Assembly: GCA_042219835.1 (NCBI GenBank)
Contig: JBHJMN010000014.1
Coordinates: forward strand, 58,204 to 122,203
Length of the DNA stretch: 64,000 nucleotides
Reading direction: 5' to 3'
Source: Paenibacillus_G elgii_A
GTDB lineage: Bacteria; Bacillota; Bacilli; Paenibacillales; NBRC-103111
The position numbers were made by a program, and so were the translations under genes. How positions within the stretch are numbered: position 1 is the stretch's first letter; every line of letters begins with the position of its first letter. Under the pieces are notes generated by a model. The model was not told the DNA's origin. It saw nothing but the letters and a program-made list of their open reading frames with translations, and made no database searches. Of the stretch, positions 16,789-24,482 are shown piece after piece.

Positions 16789-17178
16789 TTGCTAAAGCGC
16801 ACCTTAATCGGTCTCATTCGCAGCCAGGAAACAACAGGAGAGAAGGCTAAGGACCCGGCTTTGAAGACCCGATACTATAAAATCTCCAAAGAGCAGGCAT
16901 GGGACGAAGTCGTAAACATGTTCAAGAAGCTAAGCGGCTACAAACTTCTCCACGAAGTCAAGAATGTCGGCGAAATCGTAGTGGAACGGCGCACCATTAC
17001 CGGCCGGACGCAGGATATAACCCTAACCATGTTTGGCATTAACCCGCTCAAGACGGCGATCGATATTTATTCGGCTTCCCGCGGCTCGCTCGGAGACCTC
17101 GGTTCGAACTACAGGACGATCCTTGATATCTATAGGCATATCGACAAGCGGCTGGCCGCTTATAAAATAAACGATTAA
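16789..17178 (+). CDS. conserved hypothetical protein, 129 aa
   Basis: TTG start at 16789 with GAGGAGGG upstream. The sequence has EQAWDEVVNMFKKLSGYKLLHEV, a beta-strand-rich middle (EIVVERRTITGRTQDITLTMF) and ends in a helix (YRTILDIYRHIDKRLAAYK). It is cytosolic by composition. It reminds me of uncharacterised Bacillales cytosolic proteins, but I cannot name a family safely. It is monocistronic, with its own terminator. Confidence 0.65.
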   Translation: MLKRTLIGLIRSQETTGEKAKDPALKTRYYKISKEQAWDEVVNMFKKLSGYKLLHEVKNVGEIVVERRTITGRTQDITLTMFGINPLKTAIDIYSASRGSLGDLGSNYRTILDIYRHIDKRLAAYKIND

Positions 17179-17220
17179 AAAAAACAGCGAGGAGCTCCAT
17201 GGCTGCCCGCTGTTTTTTTG
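17178..17220. terminator. bidirectional terminator after the 129-aa gene and tpx
   Basis: AAAAAAACAGCG and CGCTGTTTTTTT arms between two convergent genes. Confidence 0.8.
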
Positions 17221-17249
17221 TGTGTCATGACTGACGGTCGGAAACGACA

Positions 17250-17753
17250 TTAAACGAGCTTTTTCACTGCTTCGATCGCAGCTTCGTAATTCGGGTGCTC
17301 TGTCATTTCGCCGAGGTATTCTACGTATTGTACGGTATCGTTCGCATCGATGACAAAGATGGATCTCATCAGCAATTGCAGTTCGTCAATCAGCACGCCG
17401 TACGCTTTGCCGAACGAACGGCTTTTGTAGTCGGACAGCGTTACGACTTTATCGATGCCTGCAGCGCCACACCAGCGAGATTGCGCAAACGGAAGATCCA
17501 CACTGATTGTCAGGACAACGACATTGTCACCGAGTTTGGCTGCTTCTTCATTGAAACGGCGGGTTTGTGCATCGCATACGCCAGTGTCCAAAGAAGGCAC
17601 CACACTGATCAACTTCACTTTGCCGGCATAATCGGCAAGAGATGCGGTTTCAAGCAAGTTTTTGTTAACTGTGAAATCGGGAGCTTTATCGCCTGGCTTA
17701 ACTTCCGTTCCGATGAGGGTAATCGGGTTGCCTTTGAATGTCGCTTTTGCCAT
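17250..17753 (-). CDS. tpx: thiol peroxidase, atypical 2-Cys peroxiredoxin, 167 aa
   Basis: Reduces hydrogen peroxide and alkyl hydroperoxides in the cytosol with thioredoxin. The family pattern is complete: GDKAPDFTVNKNLLE near the start, the peroxidatic Cys in VVPSLDTGVCDAQTRRFNEE near residue 60 and the resolving Cys in PFAQSRWCGAAG near 95. FGKAYGVLIDELQLLMRSIFV follows. Length is normal. The intergenic region with the divergent LysR-type gene holds a degenerate Fur/PerR-like palindrome. Confidence 0.95.
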   Translation of the reverse strand: MAKATFKGNPITLIGTEVKPGDKAPDFTVNKNLLETASLADYAGKVKLISVVPSLDTGVCDAQTRRFNEEAAKLGDNVVVLTISVDLPFAQSRWCGAAGIDKVVTLSDYKSRSFGKAYGVLIDELQLLMRSIFVIDANDTVQYVEYLGEMTEHPNYEAAIEAVKKLV

Positions 17754-17782
17754 GAGTACATGGGCCTCCTTATATGCTTGAG

Positions 17783-17801
17783 AATGATTGGTATTTCACC
17801 A
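17783..17801. promoter_or_regulatory. possible PerR/Fur-type box upstream of tpx
   Basis: TGAGAATGATTGGTATTTC resembles the 7-1-7 Per/Fur box TGATAATNATTATCA with several mismatches. It lies about 40 bp upstream of tpx. Weak, by eye only. Confidence 0.3.
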
Positions 17802-17872
17802 AAATATATTATAAACTTTTATAAGAGAACTTGTCCAATAACTTTAAAGATAAACAGGGGGAAGGAAGAGCA

Positions 17873-18775
17873 TTGGAACTCAGACAGCTGCAGTATTTTG
17901 TGAAAGTGGCGCGCAAACAGCACGTAACCCAAGCAGCAGAAGAAATGCATGTGGCGCAATCGGCGGTTAGCCGTCAAATCCATCAACTGGAGGAAGAGCT
18001 TGGCGTACAATTGTTTGTGCAAAAGGGCCGCAATCTGCAGCTGACTTCGGTCGGAAAGCTGTTTTTGAGGCGTGTGGAGGGCATCCTGACCGATCTGGAT
18101 CGCGCGGTGGATGAGCTCCACGAATTTCTTGACCCGGAGCGAGGCGAAATTCGGATCGGTTTTCCCCACAGTCTCGGTATTAACTTGCTGCCGACGGTTG
18201 TAGCCAGCTTCCGCAAAAATTACCCGAACGTCAAGTTCCGGCTTCGTCAAGGGACATACAACAGCTTGATCCGGGACGTCATGAAAGGCGAAATCGATCT
18301 GGCTTTCATTTCACCTTTTCCGGAGAAGCATAATCATGTCGTCGGTGAAGTGCTGCTGGAGGAAGAGCTGTACGCCATCGTGCCGGAAGGCCATGCGTTA
18401 TCAGGGAACGAATCGATTAAGCTGGAGCAGCTTCGCGGCGAATCGTTCGTTATGTTCAGCGAAGAGTATTCGCTTCGCGCGATCGTATTGGAAGCTTGTG
18501 CGAAGGCGGGCTTTACGCCCAAGATCGGATTTGAGGGGGAAGAGACGGATACGATCCGCGGGCTTGTGGCGGCAGGCATGGGTGTCAGCTTGCTGCCGGA
18601 GATGGCGCTGAAGGAAATTAACGAGCTTCAGCCGGCCAAAGTGCGCATTACGGAACCGAAGGTTACTCGCAGTATTGGGCTGATTCGCCGGAACGGTGAA
18701 AAGCTTCCGCCCGTGGCGGAAGTGTTCCGCAAATTTTTGATCGACTTTTTCGAGAAAAAGACCGCCCGGGCTTAA
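17873..18775 (+). CDS. LysR family transcriptional regulator, GltC-like, 300 aa
   Basis: TTG 17873 with AAGGAAG upstream gives the standard LysR start ELRQLQYFVKVARKQHVTQA. The winged helix-turn-helix is clear in VAQSAVSRQIHQLEEELGVQLF. The effector domain includes GEIRIGFPHSLGINLLPTVV and GLVAAGMGVSLLPE. The pattern is very close to what I recall for Bacillus GltC (glutamate synthase activator), but no gltAB is adjacent. It is divergent from tpx, and whether it controls tpx is open. Confidence 0.88.
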   Translation: MELRQLQYFVKVARKQHVTQAAEEMHVAQSAVSRQIHQLEEELGVQLFVQKGRNLQLTSVGKLFLRRVEGILTDLDRAVDELHEFLDPERGEIRIGFPHSLGINLLPTVVASFRKNYPNVKFRLRQGTYNSLIRDVMKGEIDLAFISPFPEKHNHVVGEVLLEEELYAIVPEGHALSGNESIKLEQLRGESFVMFSEEYSLRAIVLEACAKAGFTPKIGFEGEETDTIRGLVAAGMGVSLLPEMALKEINELQPAKVRITEPKVTRSIGLIRRNGEKLPPVAEVFRKFLIDFFEKKTARA

Positions 18776-18822
18776 ATGGTATCTTCATCGACAACCTTGC
18801 GGCAGGAGCGTTAATACCGCAT

Positions 18823-18870
18823 GAAAAAAGCCGCCGGATCACTCCATGGAGGAGCGGGTCCGGCGGCTTT
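18823..18870. terminator. bidirectional terminator after the LysR gene and yugP
   Basis: AAAAAGCCGCCGGA and TCCGGCGGCTTT arms between convergent genes. Confidence 0.85.
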
Positions 18871-18888
18871 CGTGTTCGTACTTCAGCA

Positions 18889-19566
18889 TTAATCGCGGTT
18901 GGTGAAAATCATAATGTACTTAATCAGCGTGAGCAGTGAGATCAGTGCAGCAGCTACATAAGTAAGCGCAGCAGCGTTAAGAACCTTGGCTACGCCTCGT
19001 TCTTCATCGTTGGTGATAAAGCCTTCGGCAACCATCAAGTCGCGGGCCCGATTGCTGGCGTTAAACTCTACCGGCAAGGTCACAAGCTGGAAGGCGACGG
19101 CGGCGGAGAAGAAAATAATCCCCAGCCCAATCAATCCGGTCCACTGGAACAAAAAGCCTGCGATCAAGAGAAGTGGCGCAATGCCGGAAGCGAAGTTCAC
19201 GACCGGGAACATCCGGTGGCGGGCAACGAGCATCGGGTAACTCACTTTATGCTGAATGGCGTGACCGACCTCGTGGCAAGCGACCGATACGGCCGAGATG
19301 GTGCTCTCGTAATATACCGGTTCCGACAGCCGCACGGCGCGGGCGATCGGATCATAGTGATCCGTCAGCGCACCGGGTATCGGCTCGACCGGAACGTCAT
19401 ACAATCCGTTGGAGTCCAGCATACGGCGAGCCGCTTCGTATCCTGTCATACCGGATTGCACGGGCACTTCAGACCATTTGTTGAACGTTCCTTTGACCCG
19501 GAACTGCGCCCAAATGGAAAGTATGAACGCAATGATAATAAGGAAATCCATAGGGTGAAAAAGCAT
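18889..19566 (-). CDS. yugP: YugP-type zinc metallopeptidase, membrane bound, 225 aa
   Basis: The N-terminal helix FLIIIAFILSIWAQF anchors the protein. The gluzincin-like HEXXH motif is present as SVACHEVGHAIQHK near residue 120. Three further hydrophobic segments follow, with LPVEFNASNRARDLM between them carrying the family's conserved Glu. The family is known as Zn_peptidase_2 (YugP); physiological substrates are not established. The gene stands alone. Confidence 0.9.
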   Translation of the reverse strand: MLFHPMDFLIIIAFILSIWAQFRVKGTFNKWSEVPVQSGMTGYEAARRMLDSNGLYDVPVEPIPGALTDHYDPIARAVRLSEPVYYESTISAVSVACHEVGHAIQHKVSYPMLVARHRMFPVVNFASGIAPLLLIAGFLFQWTGLIGLGIIFFSAAVAFQLVTLPVEFNASNRARDLMVAEGFITNDEERGVAKVLNAAALTYVAAALISLLTLIKYIMIFTNRD

Positions 19567-19600
19567 TGATCCATTCCTCCGTTTGTAAATATCGTTTCGA

Positions 19601-20032
19601 TTAGGAAAGAGGGCCTTTACCTAATAGCAACAATAAAGCCTCAATGCATGCAGCGGTAGGCTGCGTGAGAATTTTGTTCAGGTTCTTCAATTGCGAAGGC
19701 TTCAGCTTCTCAAGCATCGGTCCGACTTCCTTCGCTTCCTTCTCAAGCTGCTTTAGTAAAAACTGCAGGGATGTCAGTTTATCTGTCACTATTTCATCTT
19801 GGCTAACTTTGTTCCATTGCAACAGGCTAGCCTTGATTTCCTCTAAGGTATACTTCTCCCTCTTCATACTTTCAATACGTTTCAGCCGCGCTAAGGTTTC
19901 ATCGCTGTAGTAACGATAATTCGTATCGGATCTTTTTTCCGGTTGAATCAGCCCGAGCTTCGTATAATAATCGATCGTCCTGGGGCTAACCTCCGATAAA
20001 CGCGCCAGCTCGCCGATTTTGTAAAGCTTCAA
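19601..20032 (-). CDS. MerR family transcriptional regulator, 143 aa
   Basis: The N-terminal winged-helix domain is typical: MKLYKIGELARLSEVSPRTIDYYTKLGLI, then NYRYYSDETLARLKRIESMKREKYTLEEIK. A coiled dimerisation helix (SLQFLLKQLEKEAKEVGPML) and a short hydrophobic tail with a single Cys (AACIEALLLLLG) follow. There is no multi-cysteine metal site, so metal sensing is unlikely. The ligand is unknown, and no obvious target gene lies next to it. Confidence 0.85.
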   Translation of the reverse strand: MKLYKIGELARLSEVSPRTIDYYTKLGLIQPEKRSDTNYRYYSDETLARLKRIESMKREKYTLEEIKASLLQWNKVSQDEIVTDKLTSLQFLLKQLEKEAKEVGPMLEKLKPSQLKNLNKILTQPTAACIEALLLLLGKGPLS

Positions 20033-20250
20033 CTCCCCATCTCATGTCACCTCATTTTTATATAGATACTGGATATAGGTGCTCTTGTATTTATGATACT
20101 GAATCCAAACCATACAGTCAAACGTTGTGCTTTAGCCTAGGGAATAGAAGGCCCGAGTTGAAAACAACGAAAAGGTATAAAAAAACTGAATTAGACAAGG
20201 AACATGTTAGATTATATTTCGTTAGTTATGGTTTGTTAACAAAAGTCGTA

Positions 20251-20279
20251 TTGTCAAAACGGGTTTTTGTGTATATAAT
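20251..20279 (+). promoter_or_regulatory. sigma-A promoter of amtB
   Basis: TTGTCA at 20251-20256 and TATAAT at 20274-20279 with a 17-nt spacer. TSS is predicted near 20286. The rest of the 290-bp gap upstream (from 20033) holds no gene. Confidence 0.8.
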
Positions 20280-20300
20280 GACAATATTAATTTCATGTAA

Positions 20301-20317
20301 TGTTATAAAAAATAACA
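20301..20317 (+). promoter_or_regulatory. GlnR/TnrA-type operator in the amtB leader
   Basis: TGTTATAAAAAATAACA is a perfect match to the consensus TGTNA-N7-TNACA. It lies downstream of the predicted start site, a position that suggests repression. Confidence 0.75.
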
Positions 20318-20338
20318 TTAAAGAAGGGAGTGATCGAT

Positions 20339-21733
20339 TTGTTTAAAAAGTTATTGTTATCCGCGGTAATGATGTCAGCTTTGTTGCCTGCAAGCCTCGC
20401 GTTCGCTGCGGACGAAGCGACACCTGCTCAGCTTCAAGGTGCAATCGACGCGGTATGGGTTATGCTGGCAGCGATTCTGGTCATCTTCATGCAAGCGGGC
20501 TTTGCGCTGCTGGAAGCGGGTTCCACCCGGATGAAAAACGCCGGCCACGTCGCAGGCAAGACCGTTTTGACTTTCGGCCTTTGCGCGATCGCCTTCTGGG
20601 CCGTTGGCTTCGGCTTCGCTTTCGGAGACGGCAACAGCTTCTTCGGGATGACCGGCTTCTTTGTTGACGGGTCGGAGGAGCAAGCCATAGTAGCCTTCGG
20701 TTCATTATCGACGTCGGACGTGCCGATTGCCATCAAGTTTTTGTTCCAACTGGCGTTCGCCGGGGTATCGCTCGCGATTGCTTGGGGCGGTTTTGCCGAA
20801 CGCGGCAAGCTGGCGGTCTATTTCATCTTTGGTACGTTGTTCACGGTCGTCATTTATCCGATCGTAGCTCACTGGGTATGGGGCGGTGGCTGGCTCGCTC
20901 AAATTGGAATGCAGGATTTTGCAGGCTCCACGGTCGTTCACTTGCAAGGCGCAACGGCTGCGCTTGTCGCCACGCTACTGCTTAAGCCGCGAATCGGCAA
21001 GTATAATAAGGATAAAACGCCGAATCTGATTCCCGGGCACAACCAAGTTCTTTCGGTTCTCGGCGTAATCATTCTTTGGATCGGATGGTTTGGCTTCAAT
21101 CCTGGCTCAACGCTGAGTGCGATGAACGACGGCTTCTTCGGCTACATCGCCTTAACAACGAATCTTGCGGCAGCGGCAGGCGCGGTAGCGGCTATGGTCG
21201 TGTCTTGGGGTTACTTCGGCAAGGCCGATATTCCCAGTATGCTGAACGGCGTGTTGGCCGCCCTTGTGGCCATTACCGCGGCTTGTGCTTTCGTTACCCC
21301 GCGCGACGCTGTCATTATCGGGGCAATCTCCGGTATCCTGACCTTCTTCACGGCGCAATGGTTTGAAAAAGCGGGTGTCGACGACCCGATCTTTGCCTTC
21401 TCCGTCCACGGGATCGCGGGCATTTGGGGAACGTTGTCGACGGGACTTTTCGCAACGCCGGAGCTGGCAGCGAAAGCAGGCGTCGGGAAAGCCGGTTTGT
21501 TCTACGGCGGCGGTTTGGAGCAGCTTGGCGTGCAAGCGCTTGGCATTTTCGGCGCCTTCCTGTTCGTCCTGATTCTGTCCTTCGTCGTTTTGTACCTGAT
21601 CAAAGTAACCATCGGCCTTCGGGTAACGGAAGAAGAAGAAATCGTCGGTCTGGATTTATCCGAGCACGGGACTTACGGGTATCCGGAGCAAATGAAGAAA
21701 GCGACGCATGGCAGCACAGTTACTACGGTATAG
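20339..21733 (+). CDS. amtB: ammonium transporter, 464 aa
   Basis: TTG 20339 is chosen, 8 nt after AAGGGAG; a GTG at 20330 is also in frame but overlaps that site. A signal-like helix (LLLSAVMMSALLPASLAFA) precedes the Amt core of 11 helices. Landmarks are FMQAGFALLEAGSTRMKNA, VVHLQGATAALVATLLLKPR, GWFGFNPGST, and ALVAITAACAFVTPRDAV with FSVHGIAGIWGTLSTGLFA carrying pore histidines. It imports ammonium or ammonia. No glnK/PII gene follows within this window, although amtB-glnK pairs are usual. Confidence 0.95.
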   Translation: MFKKLLLSAVMMSALLPASLAFAADEATPAQLQGAIDAVWVMLAAILVIFMQAGFALLEAGSTRMKNAGHVAGKTVLTFGLCAIAFWAVGFGFAFGDGNSFFGMTGFFVDGSEEQAIVAFGSLSTSDVPIAIKFLFQLAFAGVSLAIAWGGFAERGKLAVYFIFGTLFTVVIYPIVAHWVWGGGWLAQIGMQDFAGSTVVHLQGATAALVATLLLKPRIGKYNKDKTPNLIPGHNQVLSVLGVIILWIGWFGFNPGSTLSAMNDGFFGYIALTTNLAAAAGAVAAMVVSWGYFGKADIPSMLNGVLAALVAITAACAFVTPRDAVIIGAISGILTFFTAQWFEKAGVDDPIFAFSVHGIAGIWGTLSTGLFATPELAAKAGVGKAGLFYGGGLEQLGVQALGIFGAFLFVLILSFVVLYLIKVTIGLRVTEEEEIVGLDLSEHGTYGYPEQMKKATHGSTVTTV

Positions 21734-21752
21734 GGCGAAAAAGCAGAAGGGG

Positions 21753-21842
21753 ATGTCGTCATGGACCGGGCTCATGCGCGAAATCAAGTCGAAGGACGTG
21801 CAGACGTTAGGAGATTTATACGCGCATTTGAGCCATCATTAA
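21753..21842 (+). CDS. possible 29-aa peptide downstream of amtB
   Basis: An ATG directly after GAAGGGG opens MSSWTGLMREIKSKDVQTLG and ends HLSHH. Codon choice looks coding, but the ribosome-binding site abuts the start. It could be a real small protein or the remnant of a lost gene. Confidence 0.3.
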   Translation: MSSWTGLMREIKSKDVQTLGDLYAHLSHH

Positions 21843-21849
21843 AAGCAAG

Positions 21850-22296
21850 TCAATCTATAACGATTTCATACGAAATCGCCTCAAGGCTAAAATTCTCCCG
21901 CCGCTTTTTCCGAAAGGCGAAGGCATTGACCTCGGGCAAGGACGGGTCGCGCAGCGAAACGATCCAGTGACTGGGTACCGTGTGCCATAAGGTAGCTAGA
22001 TCATGATCTGACGGATAAGGAGCGGCAAGGGGATGGGAATGAACGATCCCTACCAGTTCTTGCTTTCCGCTGGCGGCATACATGGCCCGGACAAGCTCCT
22101 GCGGGTGCAGCTCGAAGCTGTGCAGCGGATTGGCCGCGGCGTTGGCGATCGGCAAATAGTTTAAGGCCGCAGGAATGCCTGCCGCAGACAGACAGCCAAA
22201 AAGAAGGCCGCATGCTTCGCGCGGCATTGCTTCAAGGCAGTGCCCGATCATCTCGGACCATGCTTGTCGGTGAATTCGAATCTGCAAACGATGCAT
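21850..22296 (-). CDS. M67 (JAMM/MPN+) family metallopeptidase, 148 aa
   Basis: The JAMM zinc motif is complete: an upstream Glu in PREACGLLFG near residue 27, then GIVHSHPLAAPYPSDHDL (H-S-H-P-x6-S-x2-D) near residue 95. Bacterial relatives trim C-terminal tails from ThiS/MoaD-like sulfur carriers or cleave cysteine conjugates. No sulfur-carrier gene is adjacent, so the substrate is open. The start at 22296 gives the family's expected length. Confidence 0.87.
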   Translation of the reverse strand: MHRLQIRIHRQAWSEMIGHCLEAMPREACGLLFGCLSAAGIPAALNYLPIANAAANPLHSFELHPQELVRAMYAASGKQELVGIVHSHPLAAPYPSDHDLATLWHTVPSHWIVSLRDPSLPEVNAFAFRKKRRENFSLEAISYEIVID

Positions 22297-22363
22297 CGGA
22301 AAAGGCGCCTTTCATGGTCTTTTGCGCCATTATACACTATTTGTTCGTATTCCCGCTCCTTTT

Positions 22364-23680
22364 TTACCCTCCGATCTTCCCTTGCGGCTTAATGAAGAAG
22401 AAGGCAAGAATTAACGTCAGAAGCGACAAAGACGTAACGGTAATGAACACGATTTGATGCGACTTGTCCATCATCCACCCGAATAGCGGAGGGCCGAAGG
22501 CGACGCCCAGAAAACGCAGGCTGCTGTATAACGACGTGATCATCCCCCGCTGCTCCCGTTGGACAGAGCCGGTAATCATCGTGTTTAAGCAGGGCAGAAG
22601 CAAGCCGGTTCCGATACTGCTCAGAGTCAGCAGGCCGATAAATACATAAATGCTTTTATTGTAGAACAAAATGCATAAACCGAGCGACACGGTCATGAGA
22701 ACAAGGCCGATATTGATGAGCCAGCGCATCAGAGAACCGTTCTTTTTGATGAGCGAGCCGGTCGTATAGGAAGTGATCACCATGCCGAGCAGCGGAATGG
22801 CGAGGACGAGCCCTTTCATCACCCCGTCGATATGATAAGGGGCGACCTCCAGAATATCCGATAAATAAAACAGGACGCCGAATAAGACGAACAAAGCCAT
22901 GGAGCCGGCAAAAAACGACGTGATGAGCCAGCGCCCCTTTTGCTTCAAAATGGCGCCGATATTCCGCAGGTACTCGCCAAGCTTCGGCGGAGTCTGCTCC
23001 TTCTTGGGCTCCTTCAGCAGAAACATGACGGCCAGCAAAGATAACAAGCAGAACAACGGAAAAGCGAAAAAAGCGGCATACCATACGATTAATGCAAGCA
23101 GCGAGCCGAGAATCGGGCTGACCACTTTACCGGCCCCGTTCGAAGCTTCCGTCAATCCCAGAGCCTTACTCTCCATCCCTTCCTTGTACAAATCTCCGGC
23201 CAGCGCCATAGCAATTGGAGCGGTTCCCGCCGCGCCCAACCCTTGAACCGCCCGTGCAATAATGATCACGGTATACGAATTCCAGAGGGCGCCCAAGCCC
23301 GCCAAGATCCCTGCGCCGCCGTAAACGATCAACGAAGGAATCATGATCGCTTTGCGGGAAAACCGGTCGGACAAATATCCGGCGACCGGGATCACGAGAC
23401 CCGCGGTGACGGAAAACAACGTGATGACCAAGCTGCTCTGGAATTTGGAAATCCCGAGGCGCTCCTGCATATCCGGCAAAATAGGTACAAGCATCGAATT
23501 GCCAAGAACCAGTACAAGCGGTACGCTGGCGATCGCGATAAATTCCCAGATGACTCCTTTCGAACCCTTGTCCGCTGCTTTCGGGCTGTCGCTGCCGGTG
23601 GTTGGCTCTTCTTTTGAGGGCGAGTTATCGATATCGCTTTGGAACGTGATCCGCAGCTTTTTCGGTTTTGCTTTCTCCAT
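22364..23680 (-). CDS. MFS transporter, drug-efflux type, 438 aa
   Basis: ATG 23680 with GGAGG 12 nt upstream. After a charged 45-residue N-terminal tail come twelve helices. The loop 2-3 signature GYLSDRFSRKAIMIPSLIVY and the GAAGTAPIAMALAGDLY segment of helix 5 place it with 12-TM multidrug antiporters of the DHA1 type. The substrate is not predictable. It has its own promoter region. Confidence 0.85.
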   Translation of the reverse strand: MEKAKPKKLRITFQSDIDNSPSKEEPTTGSDSPKAADKGSKGVIWEFIAIASVPLVLVLGNSMLVPILPDMQERLGISKFQSSLVITLFSVTAGLVIPVAGYLSDRFSRKAIMIPSLIVYGGAGILAGLGALWNSYTVIIIARAVQGLGAAGTAPIAMALAGDLYKEGMESKALGLTEASNGAGKVVSPILGSLLALIVWYAAFFAFPLFCLLSLLAVMFLLKEPKKEQTPPKLGEYLRNIGAILKQKGRWLITSFFAGSMALFVLFGVLFYLSDILEVAPYHIDGVMKGLVLAIPLLGMVITSYTTGSLIKKNGSLMRWLINIGLVLMTVSLGLCILFYNKSIYVFIGLLTLSSIGTGLLLPCLNTMITGSVQREQRGMITSLYSSLRFLGVAFGPPLFGWMMDKSHQIVFITVTSLSLLTLILAFFFIKPQGKIGG

Positions 23681-23852
23681 ATGATATTCAAACCTCCGCT
23701 AATAACCAAATCGTAAAGTTAATGTACCCTTCCATGGAAGTCGCCATGCTTTCCGGCTTTATCCAGCGGAGTGTGATTAGCTAGTAACGTTTTCCTTCAA
23801 ATTGGGAATACTGTACCGTAAGTAAGCGGGAGTATAGACAGGAGAGAGACAC

Positions 23853-24389
23853 TTGAAGCGAAACTTGCTGGTTTTCGGATGTGCATTGGCTTTGGCGGGG
23901 CTGGCTATGTTTCAAAATGAACGGATCGAGCGGAAAACGTCGGTCTCGGCTGCGGGCCGGCCGGAATTAAAGGTGGAATCGCCGGTGCCTGTATTTACCC
24001 TGATGGGACTGGATGGGGGAGAATATAAGGTCGGGGGAGCCCGAGAGAAGCCGCTAATGGTTAATTTCTGGGCTTCATGGTGCGGCCCCTGCCGTGAAGA
24101 AGCTCCTGCCTTAAAACAGGTGTACGACCGTTACAAAGGACAGTTCGATCTCTATGCGGTCAACGTCACCAGAGGGGATGAGCTGAACGCGGTCCGGCGC
24201 TTCGTCAAGCAGGCGCAATTTTCGTTCCCGGTGCTGCTGGATACGAGTGGAGAGGCGGCTGACGCCTACCGGCTGTTATTCGTCCCGACAAGCTTCCTGA
24301 TCGACCGGCAAGGGCGCTTGAAGGAAGTCGTTCATGTGCTGCCTCCAGACCAATTGGAGGACAAAATCAAACGGCTCATCGCAAGTTGA
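23853..24389 (+). CDS. TlpA/ResA-like membrane-anchored thioredoxin, 178 aa
   Basis: TTG start with AGGAGAGAG upstream. One N-terminal hydrophobic helix (LLVFGCALALAGLAMF) anchors or exports the protein. The redox active site is NFWASWCGPCREEAPAL near residue 75, and the cis-Pro follows in LFVPTSFLIDRQG. Extracytoplasmic TlpA/ResA proteins reduce cysteines, for example for cytochrome c assembly. No cytochrome genes are adjacent, so the partner is unknown. Confidence 0.88.
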   Translation: MKRNLLVFGCALALAGLAMFQNERIERKTSVSAAGRPELKVESPVPVFTLMGLDGGEYKVGGAREKPLMVNFWASWCGPCREEAPALKQVYDRYKGQFDLYAVNVTRGDELNAVRRFVKQAQFSFPVLLDTSGEAADAYRLLFVPTSFLIDRQGRLKEVVHVLPPDQLEDKIKRLIAS

Positions 24390-24424
24390 ACTTGGCATCC
24401 GCGCTGCTGGCAAACCGCTAAATC

Positions 24425-24472
24425 AAAACAAGCCGCAATGTCTCCGGCTGGAGAGAATTGCGGCTTGTTTTT
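24425..24472. terminator. bidirectional terminator between the TlpA-like gene and cimA
   Basis: AAAACAAGCCGCAAT and ATTGCGGCTTGTTTTT arms between convergent genes. Confidence 0.9.
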
Positions 24473-24482
24473 ACATAGTTAC

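Noticed and set aside
21761..21970. 69-aa plus-strand frame after amtB
   Set aside because: It overlaps the M67 peptidase gene on the other strand and has an Arg-rich, shadow-like composition.
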